DNA of 64,000 nucleotides from Aphanothece hegewaldii CCALA 016 (GCF_003007785.1 NZ_PXOH01000018.1:1-64000); one strand, 5' to 3'. Positions 1 to 9,785 are shown, numbered from the stretch's first letter. Numbers and translations: made by a program. The notes: generated by a model not told the origin, from the sequence alone.

Positions 1-449
1 GGTGCCGAGTATGCTACACAGATCCAAGGGCGCATCCCTAAACGGTAAGATAGTTCCCACTGACGACCGAGGTAACAGAATACTCCGATTAAGAAGTGGA
101 ATACTACTAACTGGTAAGGGCCACCGTTGTATAACCACTCATCAACAGAAGCTGCTTCCCAGATGGGGTAGAAGTGTAATCCAATTGCGTTAGAAGACGG
201 GACAACTGCACCAGAGATGATGTTGTTTCCGTATAAGAGTGAACCTGCAACCGGTTCGCGGATTCCGTCGATGTCTACTGGAGGTGCAGCGACGAAGGCG
301 ATTAAGAAACAGGTGGTCGCGGTAAGCAGGGTGGGGATCATTAGTACACCGAACCAGCCGACATATAGACGGTTGTTGGTGCTTGTGATCCACTGGCAAA
401 ACTGCTCCCATGCTGACGCATTGCTGCGTTGTTGTAGGGTGGTGGTCAT
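1..449 (-). CDS. psbA: Photosystem II D1 protein, N-terminal part (runs off the window)
   Basis: This encodes the first 149 residues of the photosystem II reaction-centre protein D1, a thylakoid membrane subunit that carries the charge-separation cofactors. The start reads [20 protein letters not shown], and segments such as [29 protein letters not shown] and [14 protein letters not shown] are diagnostic. Residue 130 is Gln (GRQWELSYR), as in the low-light type D1 form and in Synechocystis D1, rather than the Glu of D1:2 forms. The ATG at 449-447 fits the family start exactly, with AGGA about 11 bases upstream. The gene continues left of base 1, so the C-terminal two thirds are not visible. 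It diverges from ureC. Identification is essentially certain. Confidence 0.98.
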   Translation of the reverse strand, partial: MTTTLQQRSNASAWEQFCQWITSTNNRLYVGWFGVLMIPTLLTATTCFLIAFVAAPPVDIDGIREPVAGSLLYGNNIISGAVVPSSNAIGLHFYPIWEAASVDEWLYNGGPYQLVVFHFLIGVFCYLGRQWELSYRLGMRPWICVAYSA

Positions 450-499
450 TGCTTTATGATTCCTATTACGTTTTCAAGGTTCGTTATGAATATGTACTT

Positions 500-528
500 A
501 TCTTAGTCAGTTTCTATAGTTTTGTAAA
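500..528 (-). promoter_or_regulatory. psbA promoter
   Basis: On the minus strand a -35 hexamer TTTACA (528-523) is followed after exactly 17 bases by a -10 hexamer TAAGAT (505-500). Transcription would start near 493 and give a leader of about 44 nt before the psbA ATG. This resembles the layout of other cyanobacterial psbA promoters, which also use TTTACA. The start point is inferred. Confidence 0.7.
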
Positions 529-600
529 GCTTTCTAACAATGTGTCTTCTTATGTAAATGATAAGCTTAACTTATGTATGTTTTTTGACCGTTTGACCAT

Positions 601-660
601 TGGTACAATTGAGCAGCCGAAATAAACACGGGTTACAGTGTCAAGGACTTTCAAAAGTCC
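601..660 (+). promoter_or_regulatory. Putative ureC promoter and leader hairpin
   Basis: An extended -10 element (TGG followed by TACAAT, 602-609) lies about 70 bases upstream of ureC, without a convincing -35. Immediately before the ureC Shine-Dalgarno sequence sits a perfect inverted repeat, GGACTTT/AAAGTCC (645-660), with a 2-base gap. It ends four bases before GGAG (665-668). It could affect translation initiation. No canonical NtcA box (GTAN8TAC) was found here. Function is inferred. Confidence 0.35.
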
Positions 661-676
661 TAATGGAGCAATTACA

Positions 677-2386
677 ATGAGTTATAGAATTGATCGCCAA
701 GCTTATGCCGAAACTTATGGGCCAACAGTAGGGGATAAAGTTCGTCTTGCTGATACAGAGCTTTTTATTGAAGTAGAACAAGACTTTACCACCTATGGGG
801 ATGAGGTGAAATTTGGCGGAGGTAAAGTTATTCGGGATGGAATGGGACAATCACCGATTTCTCGTAACGATGGGGCGGTAGATTTGGTGATTACAAATGC
901 TCTCATTTTAGATTGGTGGGGCATTGTCAAAGCCGATGTGGGGATAAAAGACGGTAAAATTTTTAAAATCGGAAAAGCGGGTAATCCTTATATACAAGAT
1001 AGAATCGATATTATTATTGGCCCTGCAACCGAAGTAGTCGCGGGTGAAGGAATGATTTTAACCGCAGGGGGGATCGATACTCATATTCATTTTATTTGCC
1101 CCCAACAAATTGAAACTGCGATCGCATCTGGTGTTACTACTATGATAGGGGGTGGAACAGGCCCCGCAACTGGAACCAATGCAACGACTTGTACCCCTGG
1201 CGAATGGAATATTTACAGAATGTTACAATCGGCTGATGCGTTCCCTGTGAATCTGGGTTTTTTGGGCAAAGGTAACAGCAGTCAAAGCGATGGACTAATT
1301 GAACAGATCAAAGCGGGGGCGATGGGTTTAAAATTACATGAAGATTGGGGAACGACACCTGCAACCATTGATACTTGTTTAAAGGTTGCCGATAAATATG
1401 ATGTTCAAGTAGCAATACATACAGATACTTTGAATGAAGCGGGTTTTGTCGAAGCAACGATCGCAGCATTTAAAAATCGTGTCATTCATACCTATCATAC
1501 CGAAGGTGCAGGCGGGGGTCACGCACCCGATATTATTCGAGTTTGTGGAGAAAGTAACGTTTTACCCTCTTCTACTAACCCAACACGTCCTTATACTTTA
1601 AATACCTTAGAAGAACACTTAGATATGTTGATGGTTTGCCATCATTTAGATCGCAGTATTCCTGAAGATGTGGCGTTTGCTGAATCTCGTATCCGTCGAG
1701 AAACGATCGCAGCCGAAGATATTCTACATGATTTAGGGGCTTTTAGTATGATTTCTTCAGACTCGCAGGCAATGGGAAGAGTTGGAGAAGTGATTATTCG
1801 TAGTTGGCAAACCGCGCATAAAATGAAAGTACAACGGGGTTCTTTAAACGGAGAAACTGGCGATAATGATAATCTACGAGCAAAACGTTACATTGCTAAA
1901 TATACGATTAACCCTGCAATTACTCATGGAATTTCTGAGTATGTGGGTTCCATTGAAACAGGAAAATTAGCCGATTTATGTTTATGGCGGCCTGCTTTTT
2001 TTGGTGTTAAACCAGAATTAGTCATAAAAGGAGGTATGATTGCATGGTCACAAATGGGTGATGCTAATGCAAGTATTCCCACACCACAACCTGTTTATAT
2101 GCGTCCGATGTTTGGTAGTTTTGGGGGTGCAATTGGTGCAACTTCTTTGACTTTTCTTTCTAAAGTTGCTCTTAAAGCTGATATTCCTGACAAATTAAAT
2201 TTACAGAAAAAAGCCGTAGCCGTTTCTAATACTCGTAATATTAATAAAGCCAGTATGAAATTAAATAACGCTTTACCGAATATTGAAGTTAATCCTGAAA
2301 CCTACGAAGTAAAAGCAGACGGAGAGTTATTAACCTGCGAACCTGCCACTATTTTACCGATGGCGCAACGATATTTCTTATTTTAA
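677..2386 (+). CDS. ureC: Urease alpha subunit
   Basis: This is the catalytic subunit of urease, which hydrolyses urea to ammonia and carbamate in the cytoplasm. The 569-residue length is typical. The nickel ligands and active-site residues are all visible: His136 and His138 (DTHIH), the Lys219 that is carbamylated (GLKLHEDW), His221, His248, His274, the flap Cys321-His322 (MVCHH) and Asp362 (SSDSQAMGR). I chose the ATG at 677 because GGAG lies eight bases upstream and [20 protein letters not shown] is the normal start; an in-frame GTG at 638 would add 13 unrelated residues. No ureA, ureB or accessory ureDEFG gene is adjacent, so the other urease genes must lie elsewhere, as is common in cyanobacteria. 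Confidence 0.98.
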   Translation: MSYRIDRQAYAETYGPTVGDKVRLADTELFIEVEQDFTTYGDEVKFGGGKVIRDGMGQSPISRNDGAVDLVITNALILDWWGIVKADVGIKDGKIFKIGKAGNPYIQDRIDIIIGPATEVVAGEGMILTAGGIDTHIHFICPQQIETAIASGVTTMIGGGTGPATGTNATTCTPGEWNIYRMLQSADAFPVNLGFLGKGNSSQSDGLIEQIKAGAMGLKLHEDWGTTPATIDTCLKVADKYDVQVAIHTDTLNEAGFVEATIAAFKNRVIHTYHTEGAGGGHAPDIIRVCGESNVLPSSTNPTRPYTLNTLEEHLDMLMVCHHLDRSIPEDVAFAESRIRRETIAAEDILHDLGAFSMISSDSQAMGRVGEVIIRSWQTAHKMKVQRGSLNGETGDNDNLRAKRYIAKYTINPAITHGISEYVGSIETGKLADLCLWRPAFFGVKPELVIKGGMIAWSQMGDANASIPTPQPVYMRPMFGSFGGAIGATSLTFLSKVALKADIPDKLNLQKKAVAVSNTRNINKASMKLNNALPNIEVNPETYEVKADGELLTCEPATILPMAQRYFLF

Positions 2387-2399
2387 TTTTAAGATTATT

Positions 2400-2466
2400 G
2401 TAGGGGTTTGGTTATTAATCCCTCGTTAAATCTTAGGATTATTGTAGGGGTTTGGTTGCCAAACCC
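2400..2466. repeat. GTAGGGGTTTGG palindromic repeat, two tandem copies
   Basis: Two copies of a dispersed repeat lie just after ureC. The first (2400-2422) has a degraded right arm; the second (2444-2466) reads GTAGGGGTTTGG, then TTG, then CCAAACCC. Each is preceded by AAGATTATT or AGGATTATT, so the unit appears to have been duplicated. A third, inverted half-copy (TTTGGAGACCAAAACCCTAC) is at 2556-2575. The hairpins may terminate ureC transcription. The same family occurs at 11.9, 14.4, 30.2, 39.9, 40.2 and 51.8 kb. Confidence 0.75.
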
Positions 2467-2618
2467 TTTTATTTGTGGTAATCGTATTATTCAATCAAAA
2501 ATTACCATTGCTATTATCGAGGTTTTCTTTCTAAAATTATGATAAATCTATTAGATTTGGAGACCAAAACCCTACAGAAAAATTATTATTAATTTCTTAT
2601 ATTAAACAAAAATATATT

Positions 2619-4031
2619 ATGAGAAAAATCAAACTATCTTTAATAAATTTAATTATTATAAATTTTATAATTTTATTAATTAGTAGTATAATTAGACACA
2701 GACTATTTCAATCAAATGCACTCGATTTAGGGTGGTTTGATCAGGGCGTGTATTTAATAAGTCAAGGCAAAAATCCGATTATTTCTTTTGTGGATTATCA
2801 TATTTTAGGTGATCATGCCGCTTTTATATTATATCCGATCGCTTTACTCTATAAAATTTATAATAGTGTTTATTGGTTATTAGCAATTCAAGCGTTAGCC
2901 CTTTCGCTAGGAGCTTTCCCTATTTATCAGCTTTCTTTACAAGCGGATTTAAAGCACAAAATAGCGATTACTTTATCAACGGCTTATTTACTCTATCCAC
3001 TCATTTTCAATGTTAATCTTTTTGACTTTCATCCTGATGTAATTGCGGTTCCTGCTTTATTATGGGCAGTTTTAGCCGCTCGCTCTAATTCTATTATTGG
3101 CTTTCTTGTGGCAATTGTAATCGTTTTAAGTTGTAAAGCGATTTTTTCTTTAACGGTAGCTGCGATGGGAATATGGTTATTACTCTTTGAAAAAAAACGT
3201 TTATACGGCAGCATCGCTATTATTTTGGGTATCGCTTGGTTTATTTTATCCACTCAAGTCATTATTCCAATATTAACGGGAAATGATGCGGCTATAGAAA
3301 TGGCAGATAGCCGTTATAGTTATTTAGGGAACTCAGTCGGCGAAATCATAAAAAATATTTTTCTCAAACCTAATTTAATTTTAGGCAAACTTTTTAGTTT
3401 AGCCAACTTAGAATATATTATTTTTCTATTTATTCCTGTAATTTGGGGACTTTCGCCGCGCTATTTATCACCTTTGATTGCAGCTATTCCAACTCTAGCA
3501 TTAAATTTAATTACAGATTATTTACCGCAAAAAAACCTAACCAATCAATATTCTTTAACCATTATTCCCTTTTTATTTATAGCAGTAATCGCCACTGAAG
3601 CCGCAGGTAAAGGATGGTTAAAAAGACCCAAATATATAATACTTTGGTCACTGGTGGCATTTATCGCACTCGCAAAATATGGTTATTTTGGTTCAATTTA
3701 TTTAAAAACATTAGATACTTGGCAAGCAACCCAAAAAGCAGTATCTTTAGTCAATACGTCTGGAGGTGTATTAACCAATTCTGCGATCGCACCTCACCTC
3801 ACCCATCGCCCACTTGTTAAACTAGCCATACAAGGATCAGAAACATTAGACTTAAAACAGTTCGATCACATCTTACTGAATAAACGTCATCCAGGTTGGT
3901 CAAGTTCACCCGAACTCATTCAACAGTTTATCACTCGTCTTGAACAAATCCCAGAATTTAAACTAACTTATCAACAAGATGAGGTTTTTCTATACCAAAA
4001 ATCCCTCAATATAACAAGAAAAAAATTCTAA
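2619..4031 (+). CDS. DUF2079 family polytopic membrane protein
   Basis: A 470-residue integral membrane protein with about ten hydrophobic segments. It matches the DUF2079 family through the conserved stretches ALDLGWFDQGVYLISQG (about residues 34-51), GDHAAFILYPIALLY (about 64-78) and FDFHPDVIAVP (about 130-140). The family resembles GT-C type membrane glycosyltransferases, but no reaction has been shown, so I assign none. The C-terminal 80 residues are predicted to be soluble and lack motifs I recognise. The ATG at 2619 starts directly before a positively charged N-terminus and a membrane helix. It lies 56 bases before rpe and could be cotranscribed with it, though the two functions are unrelated. 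Confidence 0.85.
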   Translation: MRKIKLSLINLIIINFIILLISSIIRHRLFQSNALDLGWFDQGVYLISQGKNPIISFVDYHILGDHAAFILYPIALLYKIYNSVYWLLAIQALALSLGAFPIYQLSLQADLKHKIAITLSTAYLLYPLIFNVNLFDFHPDVIAVPALLWAVLAARSNSIIGFLVAIVIVLSCKAIFSLTVAAMGIWLLLFEKKRLYGSIAIILGIAWFILSTQVIIPILTGNDAAIEMADSRYSYLGNSVGEIIKNIFLKPNLILGKLFSLANLEYIIFLFIPVIWGLSPRYLSPLIAAIPTLALNLITDYLPQKNLTNQYSLTIIPFLFIAVIATEAAGKGWLKRPKYIILWSLVAFIALAKYGYFGSIYLKTLDTWQATQKAVSLVNTSGGVLTNSAIAPHLTHRPLVKLAIQGSETLDLKQFDHILLNKRHPGWSSSPELIQQFITRLEQIPEFKLTYQQDEVFLYQKSLNITRKKF

Positions 4032-4087
4032 AGAGTCTGTTAAGATTGATACTAAATAACGAGCCTTTATAAAACTAAAGATCAGCC

Positions 4088-4789
4088 ATGACCCAAAACG
4101 GATATACTAAATCGATCGTTGTTGCTCCTTCTATTCTATCTGCTGATTTCAGTCGCTTGGGTGAAGAAATCCAAGCGGTAGATAAAGCTGGTGCAGACTG
4201 GATACACGTAGATGTAATGGATGGCCGCTTTGTTCCCAATATTACCATCGGCCCACTGATTGTAGAAGCTATTCGCCCTTATACCCAAAAACCATTAGAT
4301 GTTCATTTAATGATTGTCGAACCCGAAAAGTACGTCGCTGATTTTGCGAAAGCGGGTGCTGATATTATTTCTGTACACGCGGAACATAATGCCTCACCCC
4401 ATCTTCATCGTACTTTAGGTCAGATTCGTGAACTCGGAAAGCAAGCAGGTGTCGTTCTTAATCCTTCTACTCCCTTAGAATTGATCGAATATGTTTTGCC
4501 TATATGTGATCTCGTTCTCATTATGAGCGTTAACCCCGGTTTTGGTGGACAAAGTTTTATTCCTGAAATGGTTACCAAAATTCAAAAATTACGCCAAATG
4601 TGCGACGAAAGAGGTTTAGATCCTTGGATCGAAGTTGATGGAGGTTTAAAACCTGCTAATACTTGGCAAGTCACGGAAGCTGGTGCTAACGCCATTGTAG
4701 CGGGTTCTGCGGTCTTTAATGCCCCAGATTATGCGGCAGCAATTGAAGGTGTTCGCAATAGTAAACGTCCCCAATTAGTTACAGTGTAA
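4088..4789 (+). CDS. rpe: Ribulose-phosphate 3-epimerase
   Basis: This enzyme interconverts D-ribulose 5-phosphate and D-xylulose 5-phosphate in the Calvin cycle and the oxidative pentose phosphate pathway. The 233-residue protein is a TIM barrel with the family signatures [30 protein letters not shown] (metal-binding His and catalytic Asp), [23 protein letters not shown] (phosphate loop) and [11 protein letters not shown] (second catalytic Asp). Length and motifs are complete. It is followed by a hairpin likely to end the transcript at 4797-4840. Confidence 0.98.
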   Translation: MTQNGYTKSIVVAPSILSADFSRLGEEIQAVDKAGADWIHVDVMDGRFVPNITIGPLIVEAIRPYTQKPLDVHLMIVEPEKYVADFAKAGADIISVHAEHNASPHLHRTLGQIRELGKQAGVVLNPSTPLELIEYVLPICDLVLIMSVNPGFGGQSFIPEMVTKIQKLRQMCDERGLDPWIEVDGGLKPANTWQVTEAGANAIVAGSAVFNAPDYAAAIEGVRNSKRPQLVTV

Positions 4790-4796
4790 CTCTAAG

Positions 4797-4840
4797 AAAT
4801 AGGGAATAGGCATCATCTGTAACCGATTTTCCCTATTTTA
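4797..4840 (+). terminator. Hairpin terminator after rpe
   Basis: AAATAGGGAA (4797-4806) pairs with TTCCCTATTT (4829-4838) across a 22-base loop, eight bases after the rpe stop codon. The run of U after the stem is short, so termination efficiency is uncertain. Confidence 0.6.
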
Positions 4841-4883
4841 ACAAAGGCGTTTATTATAGTAGAAATTCAATTCAACAGTAACA

Positions 4884-5201
4884 ATGAAAAAAGATTTATT
4901 AACGCTTTTAGGATGTTCTAGCTCGATCGCACTAACTCTCTTGACGGTTCCTTCCGCTTATGCTAATAATGTACCCGTCCAAGAATACGTTTTTACTTCG
5001 GCAAATGAAGGTACGGAAATTCTTGCAGTAGAACACCCAACCGAAAATTTAATCGCTGATCAAGCTGATTTTGCTAATTGTAGTTGTCAGGATATTAATA
5101 TGAGTGATGCCGAGGGAGAAAGAGCGATCGCTCTTTATGGCTGTGATTGTGCGGCTCATCGTTTACTTGTGCAAAATCTAAACAAAAATCAGAATCTGTA
5201 A
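4884..5201 (+). CDS. Small exported cysteine-containing protein of unknown function
   Basis: I do not recognise this 105-residue protein. The N-terminus (MKKDLLTLLGCSSSIALTLLTVPSAYAN) looks like a signal peptide with cleavage near residue 27, so the product is probably periplasmic or secreted. The mature part is acidic and carries CSC (about residue 71-73) and CDC (about residue 90-92), which could form disulfides or bind a metal. The gene stands alone between the rpe terminator and its own strong terminator at 5226-5250, consistent with a monocistronic unit. Confidence 0.7.
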   Translation: MKKDLLTLLGCSSSIALTLLTVPSAYANNVPVQEYVFTSANEGTEILAVEHPTENLIADQADFANCSCQDINMSDAEGERAIALYGCDCAAHRLLVQNLNKNQNL

Positions 5202-5225
5202 AGATTATATTATATAAACTTTTAG

Positions 5226-5250
5226 ATAATGCAGTTTGCATTATTTTTTT
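5226..5250 (+). terminator. Rho-independent terminator
   Basis: ATAATGCA (5226-5233) pairs perfectly with TGCATTAT (5237-5244) around a three-base loop and is followed by six T residues. It closes the transcript of the small exported protein. Confidence 0.85.
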
Positions 5251-5354
5251 ATATATTAAGCAAATTTGTAACATATGCTACAGTTTTATGTGTTATATAT
5301 ATTAGTGAGGGTAAAAAATATAAAACCATCATTCAGCAATCGGAGCATAAGATA

Positions 5355-5552
5355 ATGAATACTGAACAACAAGCACGCGCACTATTACAACGTCATCACC
5401 AGATGATCAAAAACCGTCAACAGTCTATGTTAGAAAGAACAGCCGAAGAAATTGGCGTGGATGTTGATAGTAAATATCGCGGTACAATCCAAGGACAAAC
5501 TCAATCTGATTTTAGTAAATCCTACGATCGCAGCAATGCTTCTTTAAGCTAG
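5355..5552 (+). CDS. Conserved small cyanobacterial protein of unknown function
   Basis: A 65-residue hydrophilic protein starting MNTEQQARALLQRHHQMIKN. It is predicted to be helical in its first half and Ser/Asp rich at the end. It resembles short conserved cyanobacterial proteins with no assigned function. I chose the ATG at 5355, which has GGAG about ten bases upstream. The longer open frame from 5229 begins inside the upstream terminator and would add a hydrophobic stretch with no support. There is no operon partner. Confidence 0.7.
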   Translation: MNTEQQARALLQRHHQMIKNRQQSMLERTAEEIGVDVDSKYRGTIQGQTQSDFSKSYDRSNASLS

Positions 5553-5665
5553 ATCAATGGTTGTCAATGTGAATAATTTGTTAAAACTATCCATTAACCA
5601 GACATCAACAAGGGTATTCTTTTAATCTAGAAGCGTACCCATATTTTTTTGATTAAAAATTTTCA

Positions 5666-6559
5666 GTGAACCTTCTTAACCTTACAGGTGAACTAGCCGC
5701 ATTAGGGGCAGCTTTTTTATGGGCTGCCTCTTCTATTGTGTATTCCCTACTCGGTCAGAAAATATCCCCTTTACAGTTAAATTGTCTTAAAGGTAGTATT
5801 GCGATCGTACTTATTATTTTTACCTTATTACTCACTCATCAAGAGTTTCCCGAATTCGCACTGATTCCAGCCATATTCCTCGGATTTAGTGGTGTAATCG
5901 GGATAGGATTAGGCGATACGGCTTATTTTGCTGCATTAAATCAATTAGGGGCAAGACGAACCCTTTTAGTCGAAACCTTAGCCCCTCCCATTTCGGCACT
6001 CATTGCTTTAGTGGCATTCCAAGAAACCTTAAAACCTTTAGCATGGTATGGTATTTTACTAACTTTAATCGGTGTTGCTTGGGTCATTACAGAACGCACA
6101 CCTAGTATAACCGTCAGTTTAGCAAATCCAACACGAGGCATTATTTGGGGATTATTAGCGGCATTATCCCAAGCAGTCGGCGGAGTTTTGTCGCGTTTTG
6201 CCTTACTAGAGTCAGATATTACGCCACTTTGGAGTACACTTATTCGGATTAGTGCAGGAACCATGACCGCCTTAATCTTATTATTACTGAGTTCGAGAAA
6301 ATCTGAGAATCATAAAATAATTTGGTCAAGACGACTGGCGGGAATTATTACATTAACTTCTTTTGGTAGTACTTATTTAGGAATTTTCTTGCAACAAACC
6401 TCATTAGAATTAATTCCTGTTGGTATTGCTCAGACGCTTTCGGGTACAAGTCCATTATTTGTTTTACCATTAGCTGCGGCAATGGGTGAAAAAATTAGCC
6501 TGAGAGCGATTTTGGGTGTATTGATAGCAATGGGAGGAATTAGCTTATTATTTCAGTAA
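5666..6559 (+). CDS. EamA/DMT-family transporter
   Basis: A 297-residue inner-membrane protein with about ten transmembrane helices in two repeated EamA halves (about residues 8-140 and 155-296). The sequence GELAALGAAFLWAASSIVYSLLG at the N-terminus and the mid-protein GIIWGLLAALSQAVGGVLSR show the characteristic internal duplication. The family exports amino acids, metabolites or drugs; the substrate cannot be told from sequence. The start is a GTG at 5666 with no clear Shine-Dalgarno sequence, but it begins exactly at the family N-terminus. It converges on the minus-strand nuclease/phosphatase gene, 34 bases away. Confidence 0.88.
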   Translation: MNLLNLTGELAALGAAFLWAASSIVYSLLGQKISPLQLNCLKGSIAIVLIIFTLLLTHQEFPEFALIPAIFLGFSGVIGIGLGDTAYFAALNQLGARRTLLVETLAPPISALIALVAFQETLKPLAWYGILLTLIGVAWVITERTPSITVSLANPTRGIIWGLLAALSQAVGGVLSRFALLESDITPLWSTLIRISAGTMTALILLLLSSRKSENHKIIWSRRLAGIITLTSFGSTYLGIFLQQTSLELIPVGIAQTLSGTSPLFVLPLAAAMGEKISLRAILGVLIAMGGISLLFQ

Positions 6560-6593
6560 CACTCTAGCACCTGAAAACCGCTCTCAGATTAAC

Positions 6594-8234
6594 CTAATCC
6601 CAACTACCATAAGTGGCATTAGGAAGTAAGAAGAAAGATTTATCGATTTGCTCTAACATTTGCCCTGCATTGATGGTGTTTTGTTTAATTTGAGGAAAAT
6701 CTTCAATATTATCGCCCACATATAGCAAGATTTGATGAGGTTGCTGCCAAATGTTTTGAACGATGCTTTCTTTTTCTTTCCAGCAGTTTTCTGCTGTACC
6801 TTGTTCGACTAAACGACGACGGAGATCCTTACTGTTATGGGTTTCAGTAGATTGATCCTTTTCAGTTTTACCAAGAATACAAACTTTCTCAGGGGAAGCG
6901 TTTAAACCTAGTTTTTCTAGATTAGTACGAGTGATTTCAGCTTGTTGAGCAGTGCGATTTGTAATTGCAGCGATTTTGACACCACGAGATAAAGCTAAAT
7001 TCCATAAAATATCTGCACCTGGAACTAATTCTGCTTCGGCATTTTCTACCCAAGTATCCCATAATTGTCGGTCAAAACCGGTTCGTAATAGCTCTTGAGC
7101 TATCTTATCATAACCACTATTATCAAGAATTGTCTCATCAATATCGACGACAATTACACATTTAGCTCTATTGTTGCTATTGCAATTTTGTTCTTTTATT
7201 AGTTCTTCCAAGCGTGCTGCTGCTCTTTCAAATACTGAGCGAGTAATGGTACGATACTCAAGAGAATTGTGTCTCCATCGATAGTCTGGAGAAAGTTTTA
7301 AAGCTGTCATGTCAATAGTGACACCTATGGGACAGTGATCGGACGGATGCTCGGATTCTGCTTCTTTGTATACTAATTGGAAAAACGATCGCTCTGAAAC
7401 AGCCCTTGTCACACCTTTGTCTAATACAATATGATCGATATAATCTTTATAACGATTACAACTAGATAGCCGACCTTCTGTTATAGTTTCCAAATCTGCA
7501 CCGATATCTGGCTCACTGTCATCAATTTCTTGCCAGAATTCGTCTCCTGGTATATTTAAACGACGATTTAAATCACCTGCAATAGCAAAACGTTCACCCT
7601 TTTTGACTCTTTCATCAATCCATTTTTCAAGAATTGGCAATTGGGTAGCGAGTTCTTTGCAACTACTATTATTAGACGGAGGATTTGAAAGAGAATCACT
7701 AAAACAACCTGATTTTAAATGAACTGCTAGTAAGTGAAGCGGTTGGGAATTACTTTTAACTATAATATACGCACCTCGCCGTAATCCTAAATTACTAAGA
7801 TCTAAAGCTTCTAAATCTTTTTCCTTTTCAAAAACGATATCTTTACGGATGGCAAAACCAGCTAATTGAGTTGTTAAAGTATTATTTGGATTTTCTCGAC
7901 ATTTTCTCGGCTGAGATGAAGAAGGGCGCGAGGCGAGAACAATATTCCATTTAGAAGCTGGAAAAACACGATGAGCGGCGGCTTCATTTTCTACTTCTTG
8001 AAGGGTGATAATATCTACTTTTTTTTCATCAAGAAGACGATTAGCATAGCTTTGTAATAATTGATAATCAGCATTTTGTCGCGGACGGCAACCTTCTCCA
8101 TTCTTTTCGGCAAGATGTTCTAAATTCCATGTTGCGATCGTGAGTTGTTTTAATTCTGTATTTGATTGACTTCTAGCGACAGACGTAGTAACTAAAGATA
8201 AGCCTATTAATGTACTTGTAATAATATTTCTCAT
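6594..8234 (-). CDS. Exported endonuclease/exonuclease/phosphatase domain fused to an acid phosphatase (HAD) domain
   Basis: A 546-residue two-domain phosphoesterase. Residues 1-22 form a signal peptide (ends TTSVARSQS). Residues about 30-305 are an EEP (DNase I-like) domain with its full catalytic set: Asn37, Glu80, His172, Asp221 and Asn223, Asp267-His268, and Asp299-His300 (SDHCP). Residues about 320-546 are a HAD domain like the class B/e(P4) acid phosphatases, with DIDET at 364-368, ITNRT near 424-428, GDN at 507-509 and the C-terminal LPNATYGSW. It probably degrades nucleic acid or phosphodiesters and then releases phosphate outside the cytoplasm. It is 27 bases downstream of the PhnD-like gene on the same strand, with no visible terminator between them. 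The domain calls are firm; the substrate is inferred. Confidence 0.88.
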   Translation of the reverse strand: MRNIITSTLIGLSLVTTSVARSQSNTELKQLTIATWNLEHLAEKNGEGCRPRQNADYQLLQSYANRLLDEKKVDIITLQEVENEAAAHRVFPASKWNIVLASRPSSSQPRKCRENPNNTLTTQLAGFAIRKDIVFEKEKDLEALDLSNLGLRRGAYIIVKSNSQPLHLLAVHLKSGCFSDSLSNPPSNNSSCKELATQLPILEKWIDERVKKGERFAIAGDLNRRLNIPGDEFWQEIDDSEPDIGADLETITEGRLSSCNRYKDYIDHIVLDKGVTRAVSERSFFQLVYKEAESEHPSDHCPIGVTIDMTALKLSPDYRWRHNSLEYRTITRSVFERAAARLEELIKEQNCNSNNRAKCVIVVDIDETILDNSGYDKIAQELLRTGFDRQLWDTWVENAEAELVPGADILWNLALSRGVKIAAITNRTAQQAEITRTNLEKLGLNASPEKVCILGKTEKDQSTETHNSKDLRRRLVEQGTAENCWKEKESIVQNIWQQPHQILLYVGDNIEDFPQIKQNTINAGQMLEQIDKSFFLLPNATYGSWD

Positions 8235-8261
8235 TTATTTTTATTGATAAATTTAGATTAA

Positions 8262-9785
8262 TTAACAACCTTCTAAAACTTGTATTTGTTTAGAATTAGT
8301 GATGTCTATTTCAAATAAATTTGATTTTATCGATTTTGGATTAACATCATTAATTATTATTGTTTTTCCCTTGATTGTAAGTGGGGTAGTCCCATTTTTT
8401 ACTTGACCAAGTATTTTAGGCTCAAGCTTAAGATAATATGTGTTTCCCTGCTCATCATTTACATTTAACTGTAAAGTTTCAGCATTAATTTTAACAAAAC
8501 TATCAACTTTTCCTACTATTCCTCCTTTGACTTGAGGAATTGGACATTGACAACCAAAAAGCTTGACAGGATTTTGAGTCAAATTCTTACATTGAACAAT
8601 CTCCTCTGCTTTATTAGCAATTTTTCTAAACTCAGTCCAATTAGGTTCTTTTCCATCTCCATAGTTAGCTTCTTTTTTAAGCTCTAATGGTGCATTTTTC
8701 ATAACATTAATAATCTGTTGCTGAATTTCAGGAGCTAAATCAGGAGAAAGATAGACACCCGAACCTGGAATATCAGAACTTTTGTGAATGATTTTGAATT
8801 TAGTTTCATCGACAAAAGAAGCTGCTCTTGCACTAACATCCACATTACCTTTAATAACTAAATTATCAAGCTCACGATCACGATAATCTTTAGTTATATT
8901 AAGCGTTTTCCCATAAAGTTGATAAATCGGCATATAAAAACTAGAAGCTGAACCAATACACCCCAAAGCAATTTTATGAGAAGAATTTAGCTCTTTTATA
9001 GAATTAATAGAACTATTTTTTTTAGTATATAAAGCTGCTTGATAATATTCAGGTTTATCAGGAAACATTCGAGCAACCCAAGTATAACCATTATCACTCG
9101 CTGCAATTGAGTTCATCGGTGAAAGAGTAAATACAACATCCCAATCTTTACTAGCTATTTTGTTTCTAGCATATTCATAACATCGATTAACTGATTCAAT
9201 TTTTACATCTTTTACTGTGCTTTCTAATTGATTGCTTAAATATTCTTTAAACTTTTCATAGTATTTAGCATCTGTTAATATACCAATTGTTAAAGGAGTT
9301 TTATTTAAATCTTTGTAGCACTTTCCTAATGGATTTGTTAAAGTATAATGTCGAGTGTAGTTGGCATCTTCACAAGTTAAAAATTTTCCTTTGTTTGTTG
9401 TTAAAGCGATTCCTGCTATACATATGACTCCAATAATGCCTATTGGAATAATAAATACCTTTCTTTGATTTAATAATTTAATTAATCTACTCTTATTTAA
9501 AGGAGTAGGTTGATTATTAATTCTCTTCTGATCTACAAAATTTTTTAATTGAATTCGTAAGTTTTTTTGCTTATGACTTGCAAAAGTTGTTGTGTCGATA
9601 AAGTTGTATAATTCTGGAAAAAATAGCCATTCATGTCTTATATGGGAAAATAAAGCTTCTAATTCTTCATGCTCTAATCCATAAACATCAGTACAATCAA
9701 GTTTTTCATGCTTTTGATTTAATTGTTTACTAGCATTTTCGATTGTTATTAAATCTTTTTCACGTAAATCTTTTAATTTAATCAT
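8262..9785 (-). CDS. Membrane-anchored PhnD-like binding protein with cytoplasmic N-terminal domain
   Basis: A 507-residue protein in four parts. Residues 1-105 are a charged, helical, presumably cytoplasmic domain that I do not recognise; its size and position resemble the effector-associated domains of cyanobacterial conflict proteins, but this is a guess. Residues about 109-130 are one transmembrane helix. Residues about 160-400 resemble the PhnD-type phosphate/phosphonate-binding periplasmic domain (TPLTIGILTDAKYYEKF, WDVVFTLSPMNSI, ALGCIGSASSFYMP). Residues about 405-507 look like a beta-rich C-terminal domain. No ABC permease or ATPase is nearby, so a sensor role is more likely than transport. 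The ATG overlaps the stop of the upstream helicase gene (TAATG), which implies translational coupling. Confidence 0.72.
   Translation of the reverse strand: MIKLKDLREKDLITIENASKQLNQKHEKLDCTDVYGLEHEELEALFSHIRHEWLFFPELYNFIDTTTFASHKQKNLRIQLKNFVDQKRINNQPTPLNKSRLIKLLNQRKVFIIPIGIIGVICIAGIALTTNKGKFLTCEDANYTRHYTLTNPLGKCYKDLNKTPLTIGILTDAKYYEKFKEYLSNQLESTVKDVKIESVNRCYEYARNKIASKDWDVVFTLSPMNSIAASDNGYTWVARMFPDKPEYYQAALYTKKNSSINSIKELNSSHKIALGCIGSASSFYMPIYQLYGKTLNITKDYRDRELDNLVIKGNVDVSARAASFVDETKFKIIHKSSDIPGSGVYLSPDLAPEIQQQIINVMKNAPLELKKEANYGDGKEPNWTEFRKIANKAEEIVQCKNLTQNPVKLFGCQCPIPQVKGGIVGKVDSFVKINAETLQLNVNDEQGNTYYLKLEPKILGQVKNGTTPLTIKGKTIIINDVNPKSIKSNLFEIDITNSKQIQVLEGC

Noticed and set aside
1..449. High-light D1:2 form of psbA
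   Set aside because: Residue 130 is Gln, not Glu.
5229..5354. Longer N-terminus for the 65-residue small protein
   Set aside because: The extension begins within the preceding gene's terminator and lacks a ribosome binding site; ATG 5355 has GGAG.
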